Shown here piece after piece: positions 7,521 to 14,714 of a DNA stretch of 23,139 bases. The DNA lies in contig JAEZRJ010000020.1 in assembly GCA_023412855.1 (NCBI GenBank), positions 1 to 23,139 on the forward strand, written 5' to 3'. This stretch comes from Bacillota bacterium (lineage in GTDB: Bacteria > Bacillota > Clostridia > Lachnospirales > Lachnospiraceae). The notes under the pieces were generated by a model. The model did no database searches, was not told the origin of the DNA, and saw nothing but the letters and a program-made list of their open reading frames with translations. Within the stretch, counting starts at the first letter, position 1; each line of letters starts with the position of its first letter. The translations under genes and the position numbers were made by a program.

Positions 7521-7624
7521 TAAAAGGCAGAGGGGATACTCCGAGACCACTGATGTGAGCTCGAACTTAATAATATTTTCTGCTTCGAGAGTACATCAGT
7601 AGTTTCGGTATCTCTTGCCTTTTA
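7521..7624 (+). promoter_or_regulatory. ~100-nt hairpin in the pnp leader
   Basis: The arms 7521-7565 and 7584-7624 are nearly complementary around an 18-nt loop. TAAAAGGCA pairs with TGCCTTTTA at the base. After an asymmetric internal loop, a 25-nt upper helix runs from CCGAG to CTCGAA on the 5' side, with G-U pairs and a few mismatches. The hairpin ends 25 nt before the pnp ATG and lacks a terminal T-run, so it is not a terminator. In Escherichia coli a leader hairpin cut by RNase III drives PNPase autoregulation; a parallel role here is inference. Confidence 0.7.
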
Positions 7625-7649
7625 AGTATAAAAAAGGAGAAAAGAGTAA

Positions 7650-9749
7650 ATGGAAAAAAATTACAAAACTTTTACAATGGATCTTGCTGGAAGAACTCTG
7701 CGCATCGATATAGGCAGAGTCGGCAAGCAGGCAAGCGGCTGCGCATTCATGCAGTATGGTGAGACTACCGTGCTTTGTACGGCTACGGCTTCCGATAAGC
7801 CGAGAGAAGGAATCGATTTCTTCCCTTTAAGCGTAGAATATGAAGAAAAATTATACGCAGTTGGAAAGGTTCCCGGTGGATTTAATAAGAGAGAGGGTAA
7901 GGCTTCTGAGAACGCTATTTTAACGAGCCGTGTTATCGACAGACCGATGCGACCTCTTTTCCCTAAGGATTACAGAAATGATGTCACTCTCAGCAATATG
8001 GTAATGTCTGTAGACCCGACCTGCCGGCCTGAACTGGTAGCGATGATCGGTTCCGCAGTTGCAACATGCATTTCTGACATTCCCTTTGACGGACCGTGTG
8101 CTACGACACAGATAGGTATGATAGGTGGTGAGTTCGTCATCAACCCTTCTCAAGAAGAGTGGAAAATCGGCGATTTGAACCTTACGGTAGCCTCTACCGG
8201 AGAAAAGGTGATTATGATTGAGGCCGGTGCGAACGAGGTGCCGGAAGACAAAATGATAGAAGCGATTTATTTGGCACATGAAATCAATCAGACGATAATC
8301 GCATTCATTAATCAGATTGTTGCCGAGGTAGGAAAAGCGAAGCACGAATATACAAGCTGTGCAGTACCGGCGGAAATGTTCGAGGAGATGAAGAAAATCG
8401 TAACTCCTGAAGAAATGGAAGAAGCGGTATTCACCGATGAGAAGCAGGTACGTGAAGAGAATATAAGAAAGATTACGGCGAAGTTGGAAGAGGCCTTTTC
8501 GGAGAACGAAGAATGGCTTGCGATCTTAGGCGAAGCGATTTATCAGTATGAGAAGAAAACGGTACGCAAGATGATATTAAAGGACCACAAGCGTCCGGAC
8601 GGCCGTGCGATTAAGCAGATCAGACATCTCGCAGCCGAAGTAGATTTGATTCCCAGGGTGCATGGATCCGCAATGTTTACACGCGGTCAGACACAGATTT
8701 GTACGGTAACGACGTTGGCTCCTCTGTCCGATATGCAGAGAATCGACGGTTTGGATGAAAATGAAGTAAATAAGAGATATATGCACCACTACAATTTCCC
8801 GTCCTATTCGGTAGGAGAGACAAAGCCCAGCAGAGGACCCGGACGCCGTGAGATAGGACATGGAGCTTTGGCAGAGAAGGCGCTTATTCCGGTACTTCCT
8901 ACGGAAGAGGAGTTTCCTTATGCGATCCGTACGGTATCCGAGACGTTTGAATCAAACGGTTCTACTTCTCAGGCATCCGTTTGTGCATCCACGATGTCCC
9001 TTATGGCTGCCGGTGTGCCTATCAGCAAGCCGGTTGCGGGTATTTCCTGTGGTCTTGTGACAGGAGATGGCGATGAGGATTATATCGTGCTTACGGATAT
9101 CCAGGGCTTGGAAGATTTCTTCGGAGATATGGACTTCAAGGTAGCGGGTACCCACGACGGAATTACCGCTATTCAGATGGATATTAAGATTCATGGTCTG
9201 ACCAGACCTATCGTAGAGGAAGCGATTCGCAATACGAAAGAAGCGAGAGAGTATATTCTTAACGAAATTATGATTCCCGCTATCGCTGAGCCCAGAAAAG
9301 AAGTAGGACCGTATGCACCTAAGATTATTTCCGTTCAGATCGATCCGGAAAAAATCGGTGATGTAGTCGGACAGCGCGGTAAGACCATCAATGAAATCAT
9401 CGCACGTACCGGTGTTAAAATCGATATTACCGATGATGGAAAAGTATCTATCTGCGGTACAGATGCAGAGATGATGGATAAAGCAGTGGAAATCGTTAAA
9501 ATCATCACGACCGATTTCCAAGAAGGACAGATTTTCAAGGGAACAGTAGTCAGCATTAAGGATTTCGGTGCATTTGTGGAATTCGCACCGGGCAAAGAAG
9601 GAATGGTTCATATTTCCAAGATAGCAAAGGAAAGAATCAACCGCGTAGAGGATGTGCTGTCTCTTGGAGATAAGGTGACAGTAGTATGCCTTGGCAAGGA
9701 CAAGATGGGAAGACTCAGCTTTTCTATGAAGGATGTAGCTCAAGTATAA
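7650..9749 (+). CDS. pnp: Polyribonucleotide nucleotidyltransferase (PNPase)
   Basis: PNPase degrades RNA 3' to 5' by phosphorolysis, releasing nucleoside diphosphates, and can run in reverse to add tails. The 699-residue protein has two RNase PH-like domains (about 10-215 and 310-540) separated by the all-helical linker. It shows VPGGFNKREGKASENAIL, RVIDRPMRPLFP, the second-domain phosphate-binding ESNGSTSQASVC and DFFGDMDFKVAGT. It ends with a KH domain (about 555-615, GQRGKTINEIIARTG) and an S1 domain (about 625-695, GTVVSIKDFGAFVEF). The ribosome site AAAAAGGAGA precedes ATG 7650. It follows rpsO in the usual order and ends at a strong terminator. Glutamine codons are mostly CAG, in line with other housekeeping genes here. 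Confidence 0.98.
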   Translation: MEKNYKTFTMDLAGRTLRIDIGRVGKQASGCAFMQYGETTVLCTATASDKPREGIDFFPLSVEYEEKLYAVGKVPGGFNKREGKASENAILTSRVIDRPMRPLFPKDYRNDVTLSNMVMSVDPTCRPELVAMIGSAVATCISDIPFDGPCATTQIGMIGGEFVINPSQEEWKIGDLNLTVASTGEKVIMIEAGANEVPEDKMIEAIYLAHEINQTIIAFINQIVAEVGKAKHEYTSCAVPAEMFEEMKKIVTPEEMEEAVFTDEKQVREENIRKITAKLEEAFSENEEWLAILGEAIYQYEKKTVRKMILKDHKRPDGRAIKQIRHLAAEVDLIPRVHGSAMFTRGQTQICTVTTLAPLSDMQRIDGLDENEVNKRYMHHYNFPSYSVGETKPSRGPGRREIGHGALAEKALIPVLPTEEEFPYAIRTVSETFESNGSTSQASVCASTMSLMAAGVPISKPVAGISCGLVTGDGDEDYIVLTDIQGLEDFFGDMDFKVAGTHDGITAIQMDIKIHGLTRPIVEEAIRNTKEAREYILNEIMIPAIAEPRKEVGPYAPKIISVQIDPEKIGDVVGQRGKTINEIIARTGVKIDITDDGKVSICGTDAEMMDKAVEIVKIITTDFQEGQIFKGTVVSIKDFGAFVEFAPGKEGMVHISKIAKERINRVEDVLSLGDKVTVVCLGKDKMGRLSFSMKDVAQV

Positions 9750-9774
9750 TTGAAGAGATAGCAATAAATATGTT

Positions 9775-9807
9775 AAAAGGAAGCTTTGAGGTATAAAGCT
9801 TCCTTTT
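9775..9807 (+). terminator. Terminator after pnp
   Basis: A perfect 13-bp stem, AAAAGGAAGCTTT (9775-9787) with AAAGCTTCCTTTT (9795-9807) around a 7-nt loop, 25 nt after the pnp stop. The A-rich 5' arm could let it act from the other strand as well. Confidence 0.85.
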
Positions 9808-10079
9808 GTAATTTAAACATATATTTTTAGGAATAAAAATGCAGATGACAAATTAAAATAATTTATTTTGTTAAATGTATTAGTATTCAGAGCTATTCTT
9901 TATAAATAATAAATCATAATTGTACCTCTTACTCCAGGGAAATAAAATTAAAAAGTTATCATTATAAATAAAAAGTGAATAAGAATTGACATTATATAAA
10001 TACTGAATATAAATAGATTTGTATATTCACATAACACTTTTCCATGTGGTAGAATAAAAAATTACCGGAGGAACTAAGT
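9808..10079 (+). promoter_or_regulatory. A+T-rich spacer with two candidate promoters for the DUF255 gene
   Basis: The 330-nt stretch from pnp to the next start codon holds no supported gene apart from the pnp terminator and is very A+T-rich. Two promoter-like pairs are visible: TTGACA (9986-9991), 16 bp, TATAAA (10008-10013); and TTCACA (10026-10031), 18 bp, TAGAAT (10050-10055). The ribosome site CCGGAGG (10065-10071) follows. Confidence 0.5.
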
Positions 10080-12101
10080 TTGAATAAATTAAGTGAAGAA
10101 AAATCTCCTTATTTGCTCCAGCATGCCGCAAATCCTGTAAATTGGTTCCCTTGGGAGGCGGAGGCCTTTGAACGAGCAACACAAGAGGATAAACCCATTT
10201 TTTTAAGTATTGGATATAGTACCTGTCACTGGTGCCATGTTATGGCTCGTGAATCCTTTGAAGATGCAGACGTAGCATCGGTGCTTAATAAAGATTATAT
10301 CTGCATCAAAGTCGACAGAGAGGAACGTCCTGATATTGACGCAGTCTATATGGCAGCATGCCAAATGCTCACCGGTTCAGGCGGCTGGCCTCTTACTATT
10401 ATCATGACACCGGCTCAAAAGCCGTTCTGGACCGGAACCTATCTGCCTAAAATGACATCTTATGGCAGAATGGGACTTATGGAACTGCTAACAGTTGTTA
10501 AACAGTTATGGGAAACAGACCGTGATACGCTTCTTTCAAAGGGAGAACAAATTACGGCCTTATTGAATGAACATCAGGAACCCTACCGAAAGAACAGAGA
10601 ACCAAATAAAGCTCTTTTGATGAAAGCAGTGGAGCAGTTTAAAAGTATTTATGATAAGCAGTGGGGGGGATTTGGAGCAGCGCCCAAGTTTCCGACACCC
10701 CACAATCTACTGTTTCTTTTACGATATTCTTTGTTGGAAAAAGACTCTTTTACATTAGAAGCGGTAAAGCGTTCGCTTACCCAAATGTTTCGCGGCGGAA
10801 TCTTCGATCATCTGGGAGGCGGTTTCTCGCGTTATTCCACCGACGAAAAATGGCTCGTCCCTCATTTTGAAAAAATGCTTTATGACAATGCCTTGCTTAC
10901 GCTTGCTTATTTGGATGCATACCATATCACTAAGGATGTATTTTTCCGAATGGTAGCAGAGCGTACTTTGGATTATGTGATGCGAGAACTGCATGATGAA
11001 AACGGCGGGTTTTATTGCGGACAAGATGCGGACAGTGATGGTATCGAGGGAAAATATTATATATTTACAAAACGGGAAGTATTAAATGTATTAGGAGAAC
11101 AGGATGGAGACATTTTCTGTTCATGGTATGGAATAACTGAGTATGGAAATTTTGAAGGAAAGAACATTTTAAATTTACTGGATAATCCTAAATATGCAGG
11201 GATGGATCTTAGTATAAAAGAACTTTCTCATAAACTATACGCTTACCGCCTGAATCGTACTCAGTTGCATAAAGATGATAAGGTGCTCACTTCATGGAAT
11301 GCTCTTATGATTGCTGCTTTGGCAAAAGCGGGATGGTTGCTCGATAACCCTGTATATATACAAACAGCAAAGAACTGTCAGTATTTTCTGCAAAAAGCCC
11401 TAACGGATGAAAATGGTGAATTAAAGATTCGCTGGCGTAAAGGCGATACCGCACACGCCGGTCAGCTCGATGATTATGCGTTTTATGCTTTTGCACTAAT
11501 CGAGTTGTATAAATCCACCTTTGAAATTGAATACTTGCGGCAGGCTATCTATATTTCCGATTTAATGATCAATCATTTCTGGGATGAAGAACGAGACGGA
11601 TTTTTTCTCTATTCTAAAGATAGCGAGCCGTTGGTCAGCCGTCCGAAAGAAACTTATGACGGTGCGATTCCATCCGGTAATTCGGTAGCGGCAGTCGTGT
11701 TGGAATGCCTTTCAAAATTGACAGGTGAAACAAAATGGAAGCAAATAAGTTACCGTCAATTTTGCTTTTTGACCAGTTCAATACAAGAGTATCCGGCAGG
11801 GCACAGCATGGCTTTGCTTGCTGTCTCTCAAGCAATTTATTCTTCTTTTGAACTCGTCTGTGCAACAGCGGAAAAAAGTATTCCGGAAGAATTGACCACC
11901 TATCTGAAACAAATCCCTTTACCCAATTTGACATTGCTTATCAAAACCCATGAAAATAAGGAAGAGTTGGAACAAGCAGCCCCGTACACATCAAATTATC
12001 CGATTCCCGAAACCGGAACGGCATATTATTTGTGTCATGATGGTGTATGTTCCGCACCGTTTAATACCCTTTCGTCATTAGCAGCGCGACTGCACATGTA
12101 A
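10080..12101 (+). CDS. yyaL: DUF255 / YyaL-type thioredoxin-fold protein
   Basis: This cytoplasmic protein has an N-terminal thioredoxin-like domain and a C-terminal glucosidase-like alpha/alpha barrel, like Bacillus YyaL and human SPATA20; the biochemical role of the family is not settled. The 673-residue protein has EKSPYLLQHAANPVNWFPW near the start, the CxxC site STCHWCHVM (Cys49 and Cys52), and KVDREERPDIDAVYM. It also has SGGWPLTIIMTP, GGGFSRYSTDEKWLVPHFEKMLYDNALL and QDADSDGIEGKYYIFT, all family hallmarks. Length is typical. The start is TTG at 10080, seven bases after GGAGG; no nearby ATG fits. By hand count about 14 of 24 glutamines use CAA, against about 3 of 20 in pnp, which suggests horizontal origin. 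It converges with the glycyl-radical gene and shares its terminator. Confidence 0.9.
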   Translation: MNKLSEEKSPYLLQHAANPVNWFPWEAEAFERATQEDKPIFLSIGYSTCHWCHVMARESFEDADVASVLNKDYICIKVDREERPDIDAVYMAACQMLTGSGGWPLTIIMTPAQKPFWTGTYLPKMTSYGRMGLMELLTVVKQLWETDRDTLLSKGEQITALLNEHQEPYRKNREPNKALLMKAVEQFKSIYDKQWGGFGAAPKFPTPHNLLFLLRYSLLEKDSFTLEAVKRSLTQMFRGGIFDHLGGGFSRYSTDEKWLVPHFEKMLYDNALLTLAYLDAYHITKDVFFRMVAERTLDYVMRELHDENGGFYCGQDADSDGIEGKYYIFTKREVLNVLGEQDGDIFCSWYGITEYGNFEGKNILNLLDNPKYAGMDLSIKELSHKLYAYRLNRTQLHKDDKVLTSWNALMIAALAKAGWLLDNPVYIQTAKNCQYFLQKALTDENGELKIRWRKGDTAHAGQLDDYAFYAFALIELYKSTFEIEYLRQAIYISDLMINHFWDEERDGFFLYSKDSEPLVSRPKETYDGAIPSGNSVAAVVLECLSKLTGETKWKQISYRQFCFLTSSIQEYPAGHSMALLAVSQAIYSSFELVCATAEKSIPEELTTYLKQIPLPNLTLLIKTHENKEELEQAAPYTSNYPIPETGTAYYLCHDGVCSAPFNTLSSLAARLHM

Positions 12102-12145
12102 ATATTTTAGTAATCGGGCTGGAATTGGTAAAAAAAGAAGAACGT

Positions 12146-12185
12146 AAAAAGTCTGCCGTACAAATATTAGTGCGGCAGGCTTTTT
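12146..12185. terminator. Bidirectional terminator between yyaL and grcA
   Basis: AAAAAGTCTGCCGTAC (12146-12161) pairs with GTGCGGCAGGCTTTTT (12170-12185), a 16-bp stem with two T-G pairs. A-runs and T-runs on both sides let it terminate the + strand gene ending at 12101 and the - strand gene ending at 12210. Confidence 0.85.
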
Positions 12186-12209
12186 GTAGTTCTATTCTAT
12201 AGAGGGGAG

Positions 12210-12449
12210 TTAGATGATTTCATGGAAGGTTCTGCTTATAACGTCGTTTTGCTGTTCAGGCGTTAATTTAATAAAATTAACTGCATAGCCGCTGACGCGG
12301 ATCGTAAGCTGAGGATATTTTTCGGGATGCTTTTGTGCATCCAAAAGCGTATCTTTGTTCAATACGTTGACATTTAGGTGATGACCGCCTTTTTCCGCAT
12401 AGCCATCCAATAAGCTTACCAGATTATCTACTTGAGATGAGTTTATCAT
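12210..12449 (-). CDS. grcA: Stand-alone glycyl-radical domain protein (GrcA-like)
   Basis: The 79-residue product matches the extreme C-terminal domain of pyruvate formate-lyase: GGHHLNVNVLNKDTLLDA, HPEKYPQLTIRVSGYAVNF with the radical-carrying Gly54, and EQQNDVISRTFH. Escherichia coli GrcA (YfiD, 127 residues) is such a spare part: it is charged by the PFL-activating enzyme and restores PFL cut by oxygen at its glycine. This copy lacks the long N-terminal part of YfiD. It looks like a functional gene and not a pfl remnant: it has its own ATG, an AGAGAGG ribosome site eight bases upstream, a sigma-A-type promoter and a terminator, and no upstream pfl frame. No pfl or activase gene is in the window, so the partner is inferred. 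The neighbour is a CxxC thioredoxin-fold protein, a possible redox link. Confidence 0.85.
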   Translation of the reverse strand: MINSSQVDNLVSLLDGYAEKGGHHLNVNVLNKDTLLDAQKHPEKYPQLTIRVSGYAVNFIKLTPEQQNDVISRTFHEII

Positions 12450-12494
12450 AATAAATACCTCTCTTTCTATATTTAATAATAATAATCGTTACTG

Positions 12495-12522
12495 TTTGTA
12501 TAATAATCATATCACTTACAAA
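12495..12522. promoter_or_regulatory. Palindrome over the grcA -10 box (candidate operator)
   Basis: TTTGTA (12495-12500) and TACAAA (12517-12522) form a 6-bp inverted repeat with a 16-bp centre that contains the -10 box. The position would suit a repressor. It does not match the usual Rex (TTGTTAA-type, 18 bp) or FNR (TTGAT-N4-ATCAA) sites, so the regulator is unknown. Confidence 0.35.
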
Positions 12523-12534
12523 TGTTATTGTCTA
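12506..12534 (-). promoter_or_regulatory. Promoter of grcA
   Basis: On the - strand TAGACA (12529-12534), a 17-bp spacer and TATGAT (12506-12511) each differ from consensus by one base. Transcription would start near 12500, leaving a ~50-nt leader. Confidence 0.65.
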
Positions 12535-12580
12535 TGGATATTCAAAAAGATAATGTATTTTTTTTGATACAAAAAACTTG

Positions 12581-12608
12581 GAATAACTTGGACAACATTT
12601 CATATATT
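12581..12608 (+). promoter_or_regulatory. Candidate sigma-E promoter of the spoIIIA operon
   Basis: GAATAAC (12581-12587), a 13-bp spacer and CATATATT (12601-12608) resemble the Bacillus sigma-E consensus (KMATATT, 13-15 bp, CATACANT), with five of seven and about six of eight matches. Transcription of spoIIIA by sigma-E in the mother cell is established in Bacillus subtilis. The box is 28 bp before the spoIIIAA start. Confidence 0.45.
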
Positions 12609-12635
12609 GAGATAAGAGGACGGAGGTGAAGGCAT

Positions 12636-13586
12636 GTGGCAAGGGGAGAGGAAATTCTGCATATATTTCCCGATTATATGAGGGACAAGTGGGGCGGCGT
12701 TATAAAGCAAGCTGAGGATCTGCAGGAAATAAGGCTTAGAATCGGCAGGGAAGTCATTGTTATACTTCAAAATGAGGAATGGTATCTGGCGAAGGATGGG
12801 CAGGTTACGAAAGAGAGAAATGATGCATGCCTCATATCCGAAAGAGACATGGAAGCTATATTGAACCATATATGCGAATACTCGGTGTATGCCTTTGCCG
12901 ATGAAATAAAGCAAGGCTTTCTAACAATACCCGGAGGACACAGAATTGGACTTGCCGGACAAGTCATATTGCAGGAAGGCAATATCATACGGAATATGAA
13001 GCATATCAGCTATATGAATATACGTGTTTCTCATGAGATCAAAGGGGCAGCGGATATGCTCCTCCCTTATATATATGAAGAGGGACGGTTGTTTAATTCT
13101 TTATTGATTTCGCCGCCGGGCTGTGGAAAGACTACGCTGCTTAGGGATATGATAAGGCAAATATCCGACGGGAATCCATATGGTAAGGGGATGGCGGTAG
13201 GAGTGGTGGACGAGCGTTCGGAAATTGCGGGCAGTTATCTTGGAAGACCTCAGAACGACGTGGGGATAAGAACCGATATCCTGGATGCTTGTCCGAAGGT
13301 GCTTGGAATGATGATGTTGATCCGCTCCATGTCCCCTCAGGCGGTAGCAGTAGACGAGCTGGGATGTGAAGAGGATATGAAGGCGGTGCATCAGGTCATG
13401 CAGTGCGGGAGTAAGGTCATAGCGACCATACACGGGGATTCTCTGGAGGATGTGATGAATAAAAGCTTTTTATTCGATTTAAAGAAAAATAAAAGTTTCG
13501 GGCGCTATATATTGCTTGAAAAAGTGGGCGGAAAATGTGGTGTAAAAGCCATTTATGACAGGAGCTTCGAATTATGTTACGGCTGA
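12636..13586 (+). CDS. spoIIIAA: Stage III sporulation protein AA (ATPase)
   Basis: SpoIIIAA is the mother-cell AAA/secretion-type ATPase that powers the SpoIIIA-SpoIIQ channel into the engulfed forespore, needed for late sigma-G activity. The 316-residue protein has the N-terminal ILHIFPDYMR and EIRLRIG segments, Walker A SPPGCGKTT (from residue 159), a Walker B-like MSPQAVAVDELG and an arginine-rich VVDERSEIAGSYLG segment, all typical of the family. The start is GTG 12636, six bases after GGAGGTGA; the ATG two bases earlier is in another frame and soon stops. It begins the eight-gene operon and overlaps spoIIIAB by 13 bases. Confidence 0.96.
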   Translation: MARGEEILHIFPDYMRDKWGGVIKQAEDLQEIRLRIGREVIVILQNEEWYLAKDGQVTKERNDACLISERDMEAILNHICEYSVYAFADEIKQGFLTIPGGHRIGLAGQVILQEGNIIRNMKHISYMNIRVSHEIKGAADMLLPYIYEEGRLFNSLLISPPGCGKTTLLRDMIRQISDGNPYGKGMAVGVVDERSEIAGSYLGRPQNDVGIRTDILDACPKVLGMMMLIRSMSPQAVAVDELGCEEDMKAVHQVMQCGSKVIATIHGDSLEDVMNKSFLFDLKKNKSFGRYILLEKVGGKCGVKAIYDRSFELCYG

Positions 13587-14092
13587 TAGGAATCTTATTT
13601 TTGATGGGCGGAAGCTTTGGGCTGGGCTTATCTTTGAAGAACCGAATGAAAGACAACCTAAATGCATTATATCAGATACAGCAGATATTTAAGATGCTGC
13701 AAAATGAAATTACATACAGTAAGGCACCCTTGCCGGAGGCCTGCCGGAGAATAGGGAGCAGGATAAAGGAGCCTTACGGAAAGGCTTTTAAGGAAATATA
13801 CGAAAAAATGCTATTAAATAACGGATGTTCTTTTTCGGAAGTATGGAAGGAATGCATGAAAAAGTGTTTAAAAGGAGCAGTACTGTCCGAAGAGGAGAAG
13901 CGGGTGTGTCTGGATTTCGGAGACTGTGCCGTATATATGGATGAGAAAATGCAGGCGGAAGCAATCGAACAGTACTTACATCGTCTGGAACTGTCGGTGA
14001 AGAAGCTGGAAGAAGATATGATAAATAAAAGTAAGGTAATTATGAGTTTAAGTGTAATGGGCGGTCTGTTTGTCGCCATTATACTAATATGA
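13574..14092 (+). CDS. spoIIIAB: Stage III sporulation protein AB
   Basis: SpoIIIAB is a mother-cell membrane protein with a fold like type II secretion GspF and is thought to couple the ATPase SpoIIIAA to the channel. The 172-residue protein has an N-terminal hydrophobic segment (LIGILFLMGGSFGLGLSL), a soluble helical middle with LYQIQQIFKMLQNEITYSKAPLPEA, and a C-terminal hydrophobic anchor (VIMSLSVMGGLFVAIILI). Length fits the family. It begins inside the end of spoIIIAA, with an AGGAG ribosome site, so translation is coupled. Confidence 0.93.
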   Translation: MLRLIGILFLMGGSFGLGLSLKNRMKDNLNALYQIQQIFKMLQNEITYSKAPLPEACRRIGSRIKEPYGKAFKEIYEKMLLNNGCSFSEVWKECMKKCLKGAVLSEEEKRVCLDFGDCAVYMDEKMQAEAIEQYLHRLELSVKKLEEDMINKSKVIMSLSVMGGLFVAIILI

Positions 14093-14112
14093 CCGGTACA
14101 TAAGGGGGAAAT

Positions 14113-14307
14113 ATGGGCGTTAGTCTAATATTTAAAATTGCGGCAGTAGGAATATTGATAACCATTTTGAGCCAGATATTAAAGCATAGCGGCAGGGAAG
14201 AGCACGCTTTTTTAATTAGTCTGGCCGGCTTGATACTCGTTTTGACATGGATTATCCCATACATTTACGATTTGTTTACCATGATTCAAAATCTGTTCGA
14301 ATTATAG
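14113..14307 (+). CDS. spoIIIAC: Stage III sporulation protein AC
   Basis: A 64-residue membrane protein with two hydrophobic helices (about 5-22 and 33-55) separated by a short charged loop, KHSGREEH. It matches SpoIIIAC by size, by the pattern IFKIAAVGILITIL and by its place before spoIIIAD. AC and AD are small membrane partners whose exact role in the forespore channel is not known. A GGGGGA ribosome site precedes the ATG; the gap to spoIIIAB is 20 bases. Confidence 0.92.
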   Translation: MGVSLIFKIAAVGILITILSQILKHSGREEHAFLISLAGLILVLTWIIPYIYDLFTMIQNLFEL

Positions 14308-14327
14308 AGGAAAGGAATGGTATTGTT

Positions 14328-14714
14328 ATGGATGTGCTGAAGATAGGAATGTTGGGAATAGCAGGTGTTATGATTGCTTTGCAGTTCAAGTCGGGCAAGC
14401 AGGAATATGGATTATATATCGGCTTTGGTGTGTGTCTGATTATTTTTTCCTCAGCGGTTTTGGGACTTGGTTCGTTGCTTAACAGCATGGGAGAGCTGAA
14501 GCAATATATGAACGCCAATAATACATATTTCCAGGTTTTACTCAAGGTGATAGGAATCACTTATATTTGTGAATTTTGCTCAGGGATATGCAAGGACGCA
14601 GGATATTCCTCCATAGCCGGGCAGGTAGAAATTTTCGGGAAGCTATCGGTGCTCATTGCCGGTATGCCAATTCTGTTAGCTATTATCGAAAGCATTCAGG
14701 AGATAGCAGGATGA
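14328..14714 (+). CDS. spoIIIAD: Stage III sporulation protein AD
   Basis: A 128-residue polytopic membrane protein with four hydrophobic stretches, including IGMLGIAGVMIALQFKSGKQ, YGLYIGFGVCLIIFSSAVLG and FGKLSVLIAGMPILLAIIESI, and the family segment YICEFCSGICKDAGYSSIAG. The ATG at 14328 gives the normal family length; the same frame stays open upstream into spoIIIAC, but that part is a shadow. GAGGAAAGG upstream serves as ribosome site at a slightly long spacing. Its last codons overlap the possible spoIIIAE start (ATGA). Confidence 0.92.
   Translation: MDVLKIGMLGIAGVMIALQFKSGKQEYGLYIGFGVCLIIFSSAVLGLGSLLNSMGELKQYMNANNTYFQVLLKVIGITYICEFCSGICKDAGYSSIAGQVEIFGKLSVLIAGMPILLAIIESIQEIAG

Noticed and set aside
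7521..7624. MITE-like insertion in the pnp leader
   Set aside because: The hairpin ends TAAAAGGCA/TGCCTTTTA are not flanked by a direct repeat and differ from the prfC elements; an 11-base match (TTTCTGCTTCG) to those elements is too short to mean relatedness.
8952..9764. 270-codon open frame on the - strand inside pnp
   Set aside because: Antisense to the KH/S1 and second RNase PH domains of PNPase, with no recognisable motifs. Long antisense frames like this are common opposite conserved genes.
12210..12449. pfl pseudogene remnant
   Set aside because: The domain has its own start, ribosome site, promoter and terminator, and no upstream pfl sequence in any frame, so a short functional gene is more likely.
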